Shown: in pieces, positions 50,558 to 61,417 of the stretch
Position numbering within the stretch: the first letter of the stretch is position 1
Layout: each line of letters begins with the position of its first letter
From: Larix kaempferi
Taxonomy: Eukaryota > Streptophyta > Pinopsida > Pinales > Pinaceae
Direction of reading: 5' to 3'
NCBI GenBank assembly: GCA_027924585.1
Contig: BSBM01000425.1
Span: 620,001-684,000 of the forward strand
Length of the DNA: 64,000 bases
Made by a program: the position numbers and the translations under genes
Notes under the pieces: model-generated
Told to the model about the DNA's origin: nothing
The model's input: the letters and a program-made list of their open reading frames with translations, nothing else
Databases searched by the model: none

Positions 50558-52164
50558 AATATCTCTAAAGAGAATATAAAATCACAACGTCTCCTACAGC
50601 CAACTATCGATCAAAAATAGTAAATCAAAAGCACACACCTAGAGAAACTACAACCAAGAGTAGACAAACAGAGTGGCTAAAGGAGCTCCCGACACTAGAG
50701 CTAGTATGTCTCGCCTAGGAGAGGAGACTCCCAAACTATAGCCAGAGGTAATAGAGTCATTTATAGAGACACCCAGGCTTCACTGCGTGCACAGGGTCAA
50801 TTCCACTGTACAAACACAACTGTGCTGTCCAGTCCCTATCTGACTTAGGACACAAACAACATAACCACTGCAAGTACCCTATGCAATACCTAGGTAAGGA
50901 AACTATGGTCACCGCAATATAACCAATGCTCAAGGGGACAGTCGTAGGTGGGATCAATCGAATGGGAAAGGTAGCTAATCCTGAAGCACAAGAGGACGAA
51001 TCTCTGGTACCCCCAAATACAAACAAACCCTGGAAATATTTCCCACGTTCAGCCAATATCAGAGGGATATCCCTTCAACCAACCTCCCATTACCTCATGC
51101 TTAACTCTGGTTTGAGTAGAGCTTCCTGAGAACACTAATATATACCTTGGATTCCACCACTCCCTGGTTAGGCACCTAATGTTTCGTCTAGTAGTCTTGG
51201 ATTATTAACTCACAATGATCTATTCCAAGACTCTAAACCTATGCTAGTTGGTGTACCCTATAAATAAAATCGATCTAATCAATTTTAAGATTAAGTGATA
51301 ATTTTAATGGCTGTGGAGGATATGGTCATGAAACTAGTGATGTGTATGACTCAATAGTATGCAAAATTGTCCAATCCTAGACTCATTTATCCAATAAAAC
51401 AATGTCACTAACATGCACAATCAACCCAATGATTTTGAAAAAAAAATGCAATCCTGTTATGTTTTTGATGCACAATCAGAACCTAAATGAAAGCAGCAAG
51501 CACTCAATGCAGGATGCAATACATGAAAGTAATTTTTTTTTGTATTTTCTCTTATAAACAAAAGGAAAATGCAAAACTATATGTATTTTTTTGTGCATTT
51601 TTCAATATAAAGAAATGAAAAATGCAAGCAAAATCCTACTATTTAGTTACTGATATGCCAAGGAGATCACTAAGACAACCAGGCAGATATCAAACAGTAA
51701 GACTCAGCCAAAGAAATGAGCTCAAAAGGAAAAAACCAACAGGGCTAAATCCAAAGATGGGTAAAAAACCAACAAGGCTCAACCAAGAGAAAAGAAGAGT
51801 GCTGGTCACAACCAAGGCATGGAACAGTGAAGAAACAGGCCAACAAAGACTCAGGATCAACCAAAACCAACCCAACAACAACTAATAGTCACAAACCAAC
51901 AAAAGTCAGAGTTGTACGCTACTATCGAAGGAATACCTGTGAGTACCCGCGAGTAGCAGTGTAAACAGAGGTGGGTATATGCGGGCAGAGCTAAGCTAGC
52001 CTGCGGGTGAGGAAAGGAAAATGGAAAAACAAAGAGTCCAATGGCTCAGAAAAAGCAAGTTTTCTATAGTGTATCTTAACGACCAATCAGTGACATAGAG
52101 CTTTGACAAACAACAACTCTAAATATGGACTAATGCTCAAAAAAATTCCCGAACATGGATGTTT
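50558..52164 (-). other. Gypsy 5' leader, no supported gene
   Basis: About 1.6 kb between primer site and gag. Tat/Ogre elements sometimes have an extra ORF here, but I see no convincing frame. Open stretches at 50757-51056 (minus) and 51622-51885 (plus) have no motif. The leader is AT-richer near 51280-51620. Confidence 0.55.
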
Positions 52165-52182
52165 TCCCCAGTGGAGTCGCCA
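52165..52182 (-). promoter_or_regulatory. Primer binding site (tRNA-Arg type)
   Basis: On the minus strand TGGCGACTCCACTGGGGA begins four bases after the 5' LTR. This is the primer-site type I associate with Ogre/Tat elements (complement of a tRNA-Arg 3' end). It supports the Tat assignment and the minus-strand direction. Confidence 0.8.
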
Positions 52183-52186
52183 TTTT

Positions 52187-53114
52187 TGTGTTGGAGAAAA
52201 CTCACTATGGCTTGGGAGACCACTACAAACAGCTGACTACCAGAAATTAACTCAATTCCTAGAACTATGCTATTATAAATGACAATGCTAAGATAATGGA
52301 GAATGTATCCAACCTTAATCCAAACATTTGATGTAGATCGTCGTTGGAGCTTTTCCAATCTATGCACTTGAATCTACAAATTAGTCTTGACAGCCAATAT
52401 ACAACAAGTACATATAATATATAAGTGACATTAACATCATCAATAGAAATGGCCCATGATATAACAAGTAAATGCAACCCAATGTAAGATAAACATCATT
52501 TACAACATTAATGGATTAGAATATGAGTATTTCTATTAATAAACAAGAAGAAGTACAATGTGATACGACCTCTTGCCGGCAACCAATCTGAACCAATATC
52601 CGAATCAATCCACTTGTGCCTTCACCACTTCAATCCTCCATGAATTGCAAACTCAAACTATGGTAGGAGTTTGGAAGGTGAGCATAAAGGGTTCATAACT
52701 ACAAGGATCAATGAGTGTAGACTCAAGATAGGGAAAAAATCCACTAGAGTTCTCTTGCTCTTCTTTTTCCTCCCATCCATACGCCATATGTGCTCAATAT
52801 ATAGTCCTCCCAAAGGTAAATGAAAGGACAAATCGAGGCATTACTTGGGCAGATGGAGGGTCAAAGGTCACCTAATAACCGCTTTTTGGGAGTAAAAAGT
52901 AATTAACTAGTGATTTTTACCATTTTACATGCTACCCGCAGGCTATAGTGATGCAACTCATGGGTACGCTTGCTACAGTGATGCCATAAGTGGGTAAGAG
53001 GAAAAATGAGGAAATACTATGTCTGAAGGATATAAAGTGGATCTGAGTCAGTGAAATGTATCCTACAGGCCAAAGAATGCCGATGCTCACAAGATGGAAA
53101 ATTACGTTGTAACA
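52187..53114 (-). repeat. 5' LTR of the gypsy element
   Basis: 928 bp, matching the 3' LTR over its length. By element direction it starts TGTTACAACG and ends CCAACACA. A TATA-like box, CTATATATT, lies at 52796-52804. Confidence 0.95.
52796..52804 (-). promoter_or_regulatory. TATA-like box of the gypsy 5' LTR
   Basis: CTATATATT on the minus strand, about 310 bp into the LTR. The same place in the 3' LTR is GATATATTG (near 39415), so one copy has mutated. It fits the U3/R boundary, but the transcription start is not known. Confidence 0.5.
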
Positions 53115-53119
53115 CTACT
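53115..53119. other. Right target-site duplication of the gypsy element
   Basis: CTACT, identical to 38801-38805. Confidence 0.9.
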
Positions 53120-53957
53120 CTCTCTCTCTCTCTCTCTTATCCCCTTAACCCTTACTAATATCGTCCCTTACACCCTTTCTCCCCTACTCCTCAATGTACA
53201 GCTGAACCCCATTACTTTCTCTCTCCACAAATCCCCTAACACCCACCCTCTCTCTCTCTCTCTAACACTGACCCCCTATGCTTCTCCTTAACATCCCCTT
53301 TCTTTATCTCCTACTCCCACCACAAACTAAACCCCCCCTCTCTCTCTTTATCTACACCACACCCTCTCTCTGTCTCTCCCAACTCTATGCCCCAAGCTCC
53401 TCCACTGTACACCCCTTCTCTCTAAGAATCCTACTCCTCCCCAACACCTTATCCCTTGTTATCTTCATCTCTTTATATCCCCCAACTCCACTCTTCCCCC
53501 AAAACCCTAATCACTCCCCTTATATATCTCTCTCTCACAACCCCCTACTAATCAACCTATCCCTAACCCCTACCCCTTTCTCTCTCCCCATACTCCCTAA
53601 CACCCGCATGCTCTCTCTCACCAACGCACACACAAACACTCACCCCCTACTCCCACCATTACAAATACCCCCCTCACCCTCCCTCTCTCCCCTCCTCCTC
53701 CACTAAACCATTACTAACCCTTAACCTCTCTCTTCAATTTTCATTGTCCTCCCCAAACCCTCACTATGCCCCCCTCTCTCTCTTTCTCCCTTACAAGCAC
53801 TAACCAACCCTCCCTTTATCTCTCTCTATATCTCCCCCCCTTATGAATAATCTGTGTCTCTTTGTATCTCCCCCCCTTATGAATAATCTGTGTCTCTCTG
53901 TTACTCCTTATCTCCCCAAACCCCCTCCTAATCCCTACACTCGATATCACCCCCTTG

Positions 53958-53960
<3 letters not shown>

Positions 53961-53990
<30 letters not shown>
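53961..53990 (+). repeat. (CT)n microsatellite
   Basis: A perfect 30-base CT run after CCCTTGTAT. Confidence 0.95.
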
Positions 53991-53993
<3 letters not shown>

Positions 53994-54584
53994 TCTCTAT
54001 ATCTCTTTCTCTCTCCTACTAATTCACCTACCTCTGACGAAAACCCCTCTATCGATACCCTTAACTCCTAACACCCCCCTACTCTCTTCATCTCTAACAC
54101 ACACATACACACTCAACCACCTACTCCCAGCCATACAATTAACCCCCCTGCTCCCTCTCACTCTCTCCCCCTACTTCTCGTAACCATTACTAAGCCCCTC
54201 TATAACTTTCTTCCCCCCCCTCTCACTTTCTCTCCTACCACAAAACACCCCCCTTCTCACTTTCTCTCCTACCAAGAAACACCCCCCCCTCTCTTTAAAC
54301 ACTCTCCTTCTAATTATGTTTCACCTAATCCCCATACCCCCTACAAATAAAACCCCCTTGACTATCTCTCACCCTATCTACCCTAACCTCCCTAACCACA
54401 TCTCTCTCTCTCTCCTTGTATACTCCCCCTTCTCTCTAATTTCTCTCACACTCCCCAAACCCATAACCCCCCTTCTCTCTCTCTCTCTCACCCTACAATA
54501 CACCCATTCCCCATCCCACTATCCCTAGCCCAAACTCCCCAGTCCTCACATCCTATCCCTACCTCTGATTTATCTCTCTCTCTC

Positions 54585-55064
54585 TACCCCTAACCTCTCT
54601 ATATCTCTCTACCTATAACATATCTTTCTCTCTCTACTCATAATCCCCTCTCTCTTTCCCTACCTTTAACCTCTCTATCTCTCTCTACCTCTAAGATCTC
54701 TCTCTCCTGAACCCTTACTAATATCCTATGTCATTCTCTCTCTCCCCTATTCATCAACCTACACCTAACCCCCATTTATTTCTCTCTCCCCAAACCCTTG
54801 AACACCCACCCTCTCTCTCTTCTCTAATAAAAGCCCCATATCTCTCTCCCTAACTCGCCTTTTCTTTATCTCCTACTCCCACCACAAACTAACAGCCCCC
54901 TCTCCCTCTCACATGCTCTCTCTATCTCTCTGTGTACCCCACCCTCTCTTTGTCCATTGAACTCTCTATCTCTCTCAACCTATAACATCTCTTTCTCTCT
55001 CTACTCATAACCCCCCTATGTCTTTCCCTAACTTTAACCTCTCTATCTCTCTCTACCTCTAACA

Positions 55065-55096
<32 letters not shown>

Positions 55097-55610
55097 ACAC
55101 GCATGCTCTCTCTCTCCCCTTAACCCTTACTAATATCCTATCTCATTCACTCTCTCCCCTATTCCTCAACCTACCCCTAGCCCCCATTTCTTTCTCTCTC
55201 CCAAAACCCTTGAACACCCACCCTCTCTCTCTTTAAGAAATGCCCCCTATCTCTCTCCCTTACTCCCCATTTCTCTATATCCTGCTCCCACCACAAACTA
55301 ACACCCCCCTTTCCCTCTCTCATTCTCTTTATCTATCTTTGTACCCCACCCTCTCTCTGTTTATCGATCTCTCTATCTCTCTCTACCTATAACATATATT
55401 TCTCTCTATACTCATAACCCCCCTCTCTCTTTCCCTAACTTTAACCTCTCTATATATATCTACCTCTAACATCTATCTTTATCGCTCTCTCTCCCCCTAA
55501 TCCTTATTATTATCGTATCTCATTCCCTCTCTCCCCTATTCCTCAACCTACCCCTAACCCCCATTTCTTTCTCTCTCCCAAAACCCTCGAACACACGTCT
55601 TCTCTCTCTC
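54585..55610 (+). repeat. Three tandem units of about 400 bp
   Basis: Units share the order ACCTATAACAT, ACTCATAA, CTTTCCCTA, TTTAACCTCTCTAT, then CTTACTAATATCCTA, CCCCTATTC, and a GAACAC phrase ending in CT runs. The GAACAC phrases lie near 54797, 55211 and 55586 (spacing 414 and 375). Confidence 0.6.
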
Positions 55611-56117
55611 TAACACTAGCCCCTATCTCTCTCCCTAACCCCCCATTTCTTTGTCTCCTACTCCCCAACTCCACTCCTCCCCTGTACAACTAATCACCAC
55701 CCTTATCTCTAACTTTCTCTCTCTCTATCATTCCCCTACTAATCCACCTATCCCTAACCCCTACCCCTTTCTCTCTCCCCATACTCCCAAGAAGCCCCAT
55801 GCTCTCTCTCTCTAAGACACACACACACACACTCACCCCCTACTCCCACCCTTACAAATAATGGCCTCGTCCCTCACTCTCTCCCCTCCTCCTCCACCAA
55901 ACCATTACTACCCCACACTCTCTCTCTTCCACTCTCTTTGTCCTCCCCTAACCCTTAGTACTACCCCCTCTCTCTCACCCCTAATACAACTAACCAAACA
56001 ACCCTCTATCTCTCTATATATCTCTCCCCCTTATGCATAGTCCCCATTTCCCCCTATGTTTCTTCTTATCTCCCAAACTGCGCTCCTAAACCCTACACCT
56101 AATATCACCCACTTGGA

Positions 56118-56154
<37 letters not shown>

Positions 56155-56250
56155 CTCTTCATTTCTCCTACTAGTCCACCTACCCCTGATGCCCAACTCT
56201 CTCTCTCCCCTAGTACTCCCTAACATGCCCTTCTCTCTTCCTCTCTAATA

Positions 56251-56276
56251 CACACACACACACACACACACACACC
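56251..56276 (+). repeat. (CA)n microsatellite
   Basis: A perfect 26-base CA run at the place where other array modules carry a shorter (CA)n after TCTAA. Confidence 0.95.
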
Positions 56277-56673
56277 CCTAATCTCACACATACAAGTAAC
56301 CCCCCTCCTTCTCATAACCATTACTAACCCCCTCTCTTACTTCCTTCCCCACTCTCTCTCTCTTTATATCCTACCACAAAACACCCTCTTTCTCTCTCTC
56401 TCTCCATAATCCCCCCTCTACTTATGTTTCACCTAATCCCCATACCCCCTAGAACCAACAACCCCTCGATTATCTCTCTTCCTATATACCCCCACCTCCC
56501 TACCCACATATCTCTCTTTCTCCCTATATTCACCCCCTTCTCCTTAATTTCTCTCATCCTCCCCAGACAAATAACATGCCTTCTTTCTCTCTCTCTCCCT
56601 ATAATCCACCCAATCCTCATCCCATTATCCCTACCTTCAACCCCGTAGTCCTCACATCCTATCCCTATGCCCA

Positions 56674-56709
<36 letters not shown>

Positions 56710-56852
56710 CTTTAATATCACTCTTTCTCAAACCCTAAATTCTCTATATATCCCTACCTCTAACATATATTTCTCTCTCTACACATAACCCCCATCCAAC
56801 ACCCCCTACACCTAACCCCCCCTCTTTCTTATAAACACTTTTCCTTACCCCC

Positions 56853-57782
56853 CCTCTCTCTCTCTAAACCCCCTCGCTCCTCAACTTTACCCACTTCTAT
56901 AAAAATTCCATGCTACTCATCAAACTCCTAAAATATTGATCCCTACCTCTTTATATCCCCCAATTTCCATCCTCCCACTACCGCTAATCACCCCTCAACG
57001 TCCCTTCTCCTACTACCCCAAACCCCCATCTCTCTCTCTCTCCAAATCCCCCTACCCCCTACAACGTCTCTCTCTTTCTTGATCTCTACTCTCAACGGCC
57101 TCATTTCTCAACTATATCCCATGCTCCCAAGCTTCCATTCTCCTCCCCAAAACCCTAACCCTCATCATCTCTATTTCTTTCTCTCCAGCAAAATCCCTCC
57201 TCCTGCTTAATCAATCCCCATAACTCTCTCTCTCTCTCTAAACCCCCTAAACGTACATCTACACATAATCCTCACCCACCCTTCTCCATAATACAACTCC
57301 TCATTATCTTTATCTACCCTCTCTCTCTCTAAACCCCCTCGCTCCTCAACTTTACCCACTTCTATAAAAATTCCATGCTACTCATCAAACCCCTAAAATC
57401 TTGATCCCTACCTCTTTATATCCCCCAATTTCCATCCTCCCACTACCGCTAATCACCCCTCAACGTCCCTTCTCCTACTACCCCAAACCCCCATCTCTCT
57501 CTCTCTCCAAATCCCCCTACCCCCTACAACTTCTCTCTCTTTCTTGATCTCTACTCTCAACGGCCTCATTCCTCAACTATATCCCATGCTCCCAAGCTTC
57601 CATTCTCCTCCCCAAAACCCTAACCCTCATCATCTCTATTTCTTTCTCTCCACCAAAATCCCTCCTCCTGCTTAATCAATCCCCATAACTCTCTCTCTCT
57701 CTCTAAACCCCCTAAACGTACATCTACACATAATCCTCACCCACCCTTCTCCATAATACAACTCCTCATTATCTTTATCTAC
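56853..57782 (+). repeat. Recent tandem duplication, unit 465 bp
   Basis: Two copies at an exact 465-bp offset (CCCTCGCTCC at 56871 and 57336) differ at only about six positions by eye (near 99% identity). This is far closer than other array modules. After the second copy the phrase CCATAATACAACTCCTCATT is repeated once more, directly before the copia fragment. Confidence 0.85.
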
Positions 57783-57828
57783 CCTTCTCCATAATACAAC
57801 TCCTCATTATCTTTATCTGTTAGGGGAT

Positions 57829-58560
57829 GACTCATCAGAGTTAGTGGATATAACTTTGTACAGTCAAATTATTGGGTGATTGATGTATCTAACATATACT
57901 AGGTTAGATATATGCTTTGTTGTGAACACCTTGAGTCAGTATCTAGTGGAAACTAGATGTGTTCACCTGATAGTTGCAAAGCATGTGATGAGGCACCAAA
58001 AGGATACGATAGACTTTGATCTATGCTATCTTGGAGATCATGACTTTAGGTGGCTACTCAAATGATTGATTGGGAAGAAAGTGTATCAGACAGGAAGAAC
58101 ACATCGAGAGGATGTTATTGTCTGGGATTAGCCATGATCTCGTGGTTTAGCTGGAAGCAGTCTAGTGTGGCTCTCAGCACAAGCAAAATATATGGCTGCT
58201 TGCTCTGCTTGCTGTGAAGAAGTTTGGCTTCAGGATTGTTTGACTTAGAGATAGAACCAACTGTGATCCTATGTGATAAATAGAGTTGTATCAAGATGAC
58301 ATAGAATCTAGTGTTCCATGATAAGTCAAAGAACATAGGGAACTAACAAGATATGACGCAGAAAGGAACTATAAAGTTTGAATTTGTACTAACCAAACCT
58401 CTACCTCAAGTGAAGAATTTACCAACCAAACCTCTGTCTCGAGTGAAATTTGAATACTTCCGAGACAAGCTTGGTGTAGTTCACAAGGACCCTCCTCGAA
58501 AGGGGAGTAGTATAGTCACTGATGATGAGATTGTCTCATCGAACAACAAAGGTCGATGAT
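57829..58560 (+). pseudogene. copia RT C-terminus and RNase H remnant
   Basis: RT C-terminal segments LMYLTYTRLDICFVVNTLSQ and AAKHVM-like VAKHVMRHQKDT are open from 57880 to about 58063. RNase H segments (DWEESVSDRKNTS, AMISWFSWKQSSVALST, AACSACCEEVWL) are split over several frames. The C-terminal end, KPLSRVKFEYFRDKLGVV, is open at 58353-58559. Frameshifts and stops are frequent, so this is a dead remnant. Confidence 0.85.
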
Positions 58561-58655
58561 GAGGTAACCTGTTCTCTACACCTAGATACTTAGAAATATT
58601 TAGATCTAGGACTCTTATACTTAGAATACTTAGTTTTACTTATACATGCCTTTGA

Positions 58656-58790
58656 TGTTAGATGTATTAGTGAGAATACATGCTAGATGTATACATGTTT
58701 TGATTAGTGATGTATACATGTTTTGATGTTAGATGTATTAGTGAGAATACATGCTAGATGTATACATGTTTTGATGTGATACATGCTCTT
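58656..58790 (+). repeat. 71-bp tandem repeat, two copies
   Basis: The unit contains TGTTAGATGTATTAGTGAGA (starts 58656 and 58727) followed by ATACATGCTAGATGTATACA. It lies in the 3' region of the truncated copia element. Confidence 0.8.
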
Positions 58791-58820
58791 GGATATTTGT
58801 ACCTGTATAGATGAGAAGAC

Positions 58821-59510
58821 AGTTGAGGGGATTGGATCATCCCTGGACTTTCAGTCCTAAAGAGAGCCGTAGACGTGAGGTCTCCGAGAATGAAGTCCTT
58901 AGTGGACAGTTGAGGGGATTGGATCATCCCTGGACTTTCAGTCCTAAAGAGAGCCGTAGACATGAGGTCTCCGAGAATGAAGTCCTTAGTGGACAGTTGA
59001 GGCGATTGGATCATCCCTGGACTTTCAGTCCTAAAGAGAGGTGTAGACGTGAGGTCTCTGAGAATGAAGTCCTTAGTGGACAGTTGAGGGGATTGGATCA
59101 TCTCTAGACTTTCAGTCCTAAAGAGAGCCGTAGATGTGAGGTCTCCGAGAATGAAGTCCTTAGTGGACAGTTGAGGGGATTGGATCATCCCTGGACTTTC
59201 AGTCCTAAAGAGATCCGTAGACGTGAGGTCTCCGAAAATGAAGTCCTTAGTGGACAGTTGAGGGGATTGGATCATCCCTAGACTTTCAGTCCTAAAGAGA
59301 GCCGTAGACGTGAGGTCTTCGAGAATGAAGTCCTTGGTGGAATTGAGGGGATTGGATCATCCCTGGACTTTCAGTCCTAAAGAGAGCCGTAGACGTGAGG
59401 TCTTCGAGAATGAAGTCCTTGGTGGACTTGAGGGGATTGGATCATCCCTGGACTTTCAGTTCTAAAGTGAGCCGTAGACAGGTGTCTCCGAGAATAGAGG
59501 ATAGGACTGC
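58821..59510 (+). repeat. 87-bp tandem repeat, about eight copies
   Basis: Unit starts (AGTTGAGGGG, core GGATCATCCCTGGACTTTCA) at 58821, 58908, 58995, 59082, 59169 and 59256 have an exact 87-bp period. Two further units of about 85 bp begin near 59341 and 59426, followed by a decayed copy. Because 87 is a multiple of three, both strands show long open frames that repeat every 29 codons; these are by-products of the repeat. Confidence 0.95.
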
Positions 59511-59540
59511 ATCGTCCCTGGACCTTGGTTCAAAATGCAT

Positions 59541-60180
59541 GTGATTGGATTAATCATCCTTAGACAGTAAATCCAGGAAGGATAGTCTTAAATGTGATTG
59601 TGATTGGATTAATCATCCTTAGACAGTAAATCCAGGAAGGATAGTCTTAAATGTGATTCTGATTGGATTAATCATCCTTAGACAGTAAATCCAGGAAGGA
59701 TAGTCTTAAATGTGATTGTGATTGGATTAATCATCCTTAGACAGTAAATCCAGGAAGGATAGTCTTAAATGTGATTGTGATTGGATTAATCATCCTTAGA
59801 CAGTAAATCCAGGAAGGATAGTCTTAAATGTGATTGTGGTTGGATTAATCATCCTTAGATAGTAAATCCAGGAAGGATAGTTTTAAATGTGATTGTGGTT
59901 GGATTAATCATCCTTAGACAGTAAATCCAAGAAGGATAGTCTTAAATGTGATTGTGGTAGGATTAATCATCCTTAGACAGTAAATCCAGGAAGGATAGTC
60001 TTAAATGTGATTGTGGTAGGATTAATCATCCTTAGACAGTAAATCCAGTAATTCCGAAAGGAAGGATAGTCTTAAATATGATTGTGGTTGGACTAATCAT
60101 CCATAGATAGTAAATCTAGTAATTCCGAAAGGAAGGATAGTCTTAAATATGATTGTGATGAAATTGATCCAGTAAATCTG
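59541..60180 (+). repeat. 59-bp tandem repeat, about nine copies plus two of 71 bp
   Basis: GGATTAATCATCC starts at 59547, 59606, 59665, 59724, 59783, 59842, 59901, 59960 and 60019 (period 59). The last units have gained AGTAATTCCGAAAGG, giving about 71 bp. The unit also contains TAAATCCAGGAAGGATAGTC. Confidence 0.95.
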
Positions 60181-60196
60181 AAAGGAAGGATCATGT

Positions 60197-60597
60197 GTAT
60201 TGATGACGATGATGCTGATCGTGTGATGACGATGCTGCTGATCGTGTGATGACGATGCTGCTAATCGTGTGAAGACGATGCTGCTGATCGTGTGATGATG
60301 ATTCTGCTGATTGTGTGATGACGATGCTGCTGATCGTGTGATGACGATGCTGTTGATCGTGTGATGACGATGTTGCTGATCGTGTGATGATGATGCTGCT
60401 GATCATGTGATGACGATGTTGATGATCGTGTGACGATGCTGATGATCGTGTGATGATGATGCTGATGATCGTGTGATGATGATGATGCTGATTGTGTGAT
60501 GACGATGATGCTGATCGTGTGATGACGATGCTGATGATCGTGTGATGACGATGCTAATGATCGTGATATGATGATGCTGATGATCGTGAGGATCCAG
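60197..60597 (+). repeat. 23-bp minisatellite, about 17 copies
   Basis: The unit is GATCGTGTGATGACGATGCT plus GCT, with frequent GCTGAT and GAT variants. It is the fourth successive tandem family in the same 3' region. It is followed by a short unique stretch and the polypurine tract. Confidence 0.95.
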
Positions 60598-60800
60598 ATG
60601 TTGATGTCGTTGTAGCTATTTGAGTACTGCAGAAGATAAAGACTCAGTACTGAAGATGTTGATGTTCCAGTATTGAAGATGTTCTAGTAACTGGTTGAGT
60701 TACTGATGATGTTGAGAAAGCTTCCAATGATTTATAGATGTATCATGTATTATGTTGATGACTCCTTGCTCGTGCAAATGTTGTTATAATATCCTTCTCG

Positions 60801-60811
60801 TTAAGGGGGAG
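60801..60811 (+). promoter_or_regulatory. Polypurine tract of the truncated copia element
   Basis: TTAAGGGGGAG lies directly before the LTR at 60812. Confidence 0.85.
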
Positions 60812-61417
60812 TGTTGAGATATTGTAACTTCAAAGAATATTATAATTGTACTTTATTATTCCGGAGATGTTTCATTCCTCCGTAAAGATCTTATTGTATA
60901 TCCGGAGATGTTTATTCCTCCGTCGGAATGTGGTAACTCGGGTTATTAGACTTCCCTAGTGGGGGTTGGTCTTGTATTTGTTATGTGGGTCAAAGGGTTA
61001 TTAGACCACCCTAGAGGGGTCGGCCCAGTCAGTTGTAGTGGGGTATTTAACCCATTAGTTAAATACGAGCCTACGTGTACTTGTGTAAAAGATATGTCAG
61101 TGTTGTGTATAAATAGAGGAGGTGTGTTCCTCATTTGACACACACACACTCACTTGAGGATAGCGCACTTGTGGAGGAGAGGTCTGCTATTGTGGAGGAG
61201 GAGATCATGTCTTAGGGTTTCATGTTTGTATATTGCTGGTCATCTATATTGAGGAAGCTTTGCTGGGTTTTCTGCCCCATGAGGGTTTCCCAGGATAAAT
61301 CTCTGTCTCTTGTGTTTATGCTATGCTTGTTGTTTCTTTAGTGATCCTGTATATGCTATTATTGTAAAATGGAATGGAATGCTGCTATTTTCTGTCTTAG
61401 CATATTAAATCTTAACA
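60812..61417 (+). repeat. LTR of the truncated copia element
   Basis: 606 bp. The terminal inverted repeat TGTTGAGAT / ATCTTAACA fixes both ends. It is the only LTR of this element in the window. Internal short direct repeats around 60865-60915 contain TCCGGAGATGTTT. Confidence 0.9.
61108..61115 (+). promoter_or_regulatory. TATA box in the truncated element's LTR
   Basis: TATAAATA about 300 bp into the LTR, at the position expected for the U3/R boundary. It points rightward into the GA-oriented array, so transcription from it would read into that array. Confidence 0.6.

Larger units (their letters stand above)
38806..53114 (-). mobile_element. Ty3/gypsy LTR retrotransposon, Tat lineage, 14.3 kb
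   Basis: The element is bounded by LTRs of 929 and 928 bp and a perfect CTACT target duplication. It is transcribed on the minus strand: 5' LTR 52187-53114, tRNA-Arg-type primer site, long leader, gag, protease, RT, RNase H, integrase, a second RNase H, then a 3' region carrying a gene on the opposite strand, a polypurine tract and the 3' LTR 38806-39734. Size, primer site, extra RNase H and the extra antisense gene place it in the Tat/Ogre group. Gag-pol is one reading frame broken by stops and by frame changes near 50190 and 46250. The first 345 bp of the two LTRs differ at about 20 positions by eye (near 6%). Not autonomous. Confidence 0.95.
53120..57828 (+). repeat. Polypyrimidine array, long-range copy 3 (right part)
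   Basis: The array resumes after the gypsy element with the phrases expected from about 5230 of copy 1 (CCCTTACTAATATC and so on). It passes the TTTCACCTAATCCCC anchor at 54316 and 56424. It ends abruptly at the truncated copia fragment. Short direct duplications occur near 53838-53900 (CTTATGAATAATCTGTGTCT twice) and 54222-54292. Confidence 0.8.
57829..61417 (+). mobile_element. 5'-truncated Ty1/copia element (3' end only)
   Basis: It starts abruptly inside the RT domain (GDDSSELVDITLY) at the array junction, and continues through RNase H remnants, a tandem-repeat-rich 3' region, a polypurine tract (60801-60811) and one LTR (60812-61417). No 5' LTR, gag or integrase is present and no target duplication can be seen. 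It belongs to a different copia family from the element at 29276: the LTR starts TGTTGAGAT and ends ATCTTAACA. Left of it the array is CT-rich on the + strand; right of it the array is GA-rich. Confidence 0.85.

Noticed and set aside
51622-51885. Lys/Arg-rich plus-strand frame in the gypsy leader
   Set aside because: No motif, and opposite to the element's transcription in the non-coding leader.
3486-57828. Array as rDNA spacer or a tRNA/rRNA cluster
   Set aside because: No rRNA or tRNA sequence or structure is seen anywhere in the window.
58754-59275. A 173-codon minus-strand frame with a 29-residue repeat, and a plus-strand frame at 58811-59107
   Set aside because: Both are produced by the 87-bp tandem repeat, whose length is a multiple of three. 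The frames are lost as soon as 85-bp units appear.
58821-60180. CRISPR-like regular repeats
   Set aside because: The 87-bp and 59-bp units are contiguous tandem repeats without variable spacers, inside a eukaryotic retroelement.
60191-60406. Ser/His/Gln-rich repetitive minus-strand frame
   Set aside because: By-product of the 23-bp minisatellite (three units equal 23 codons).
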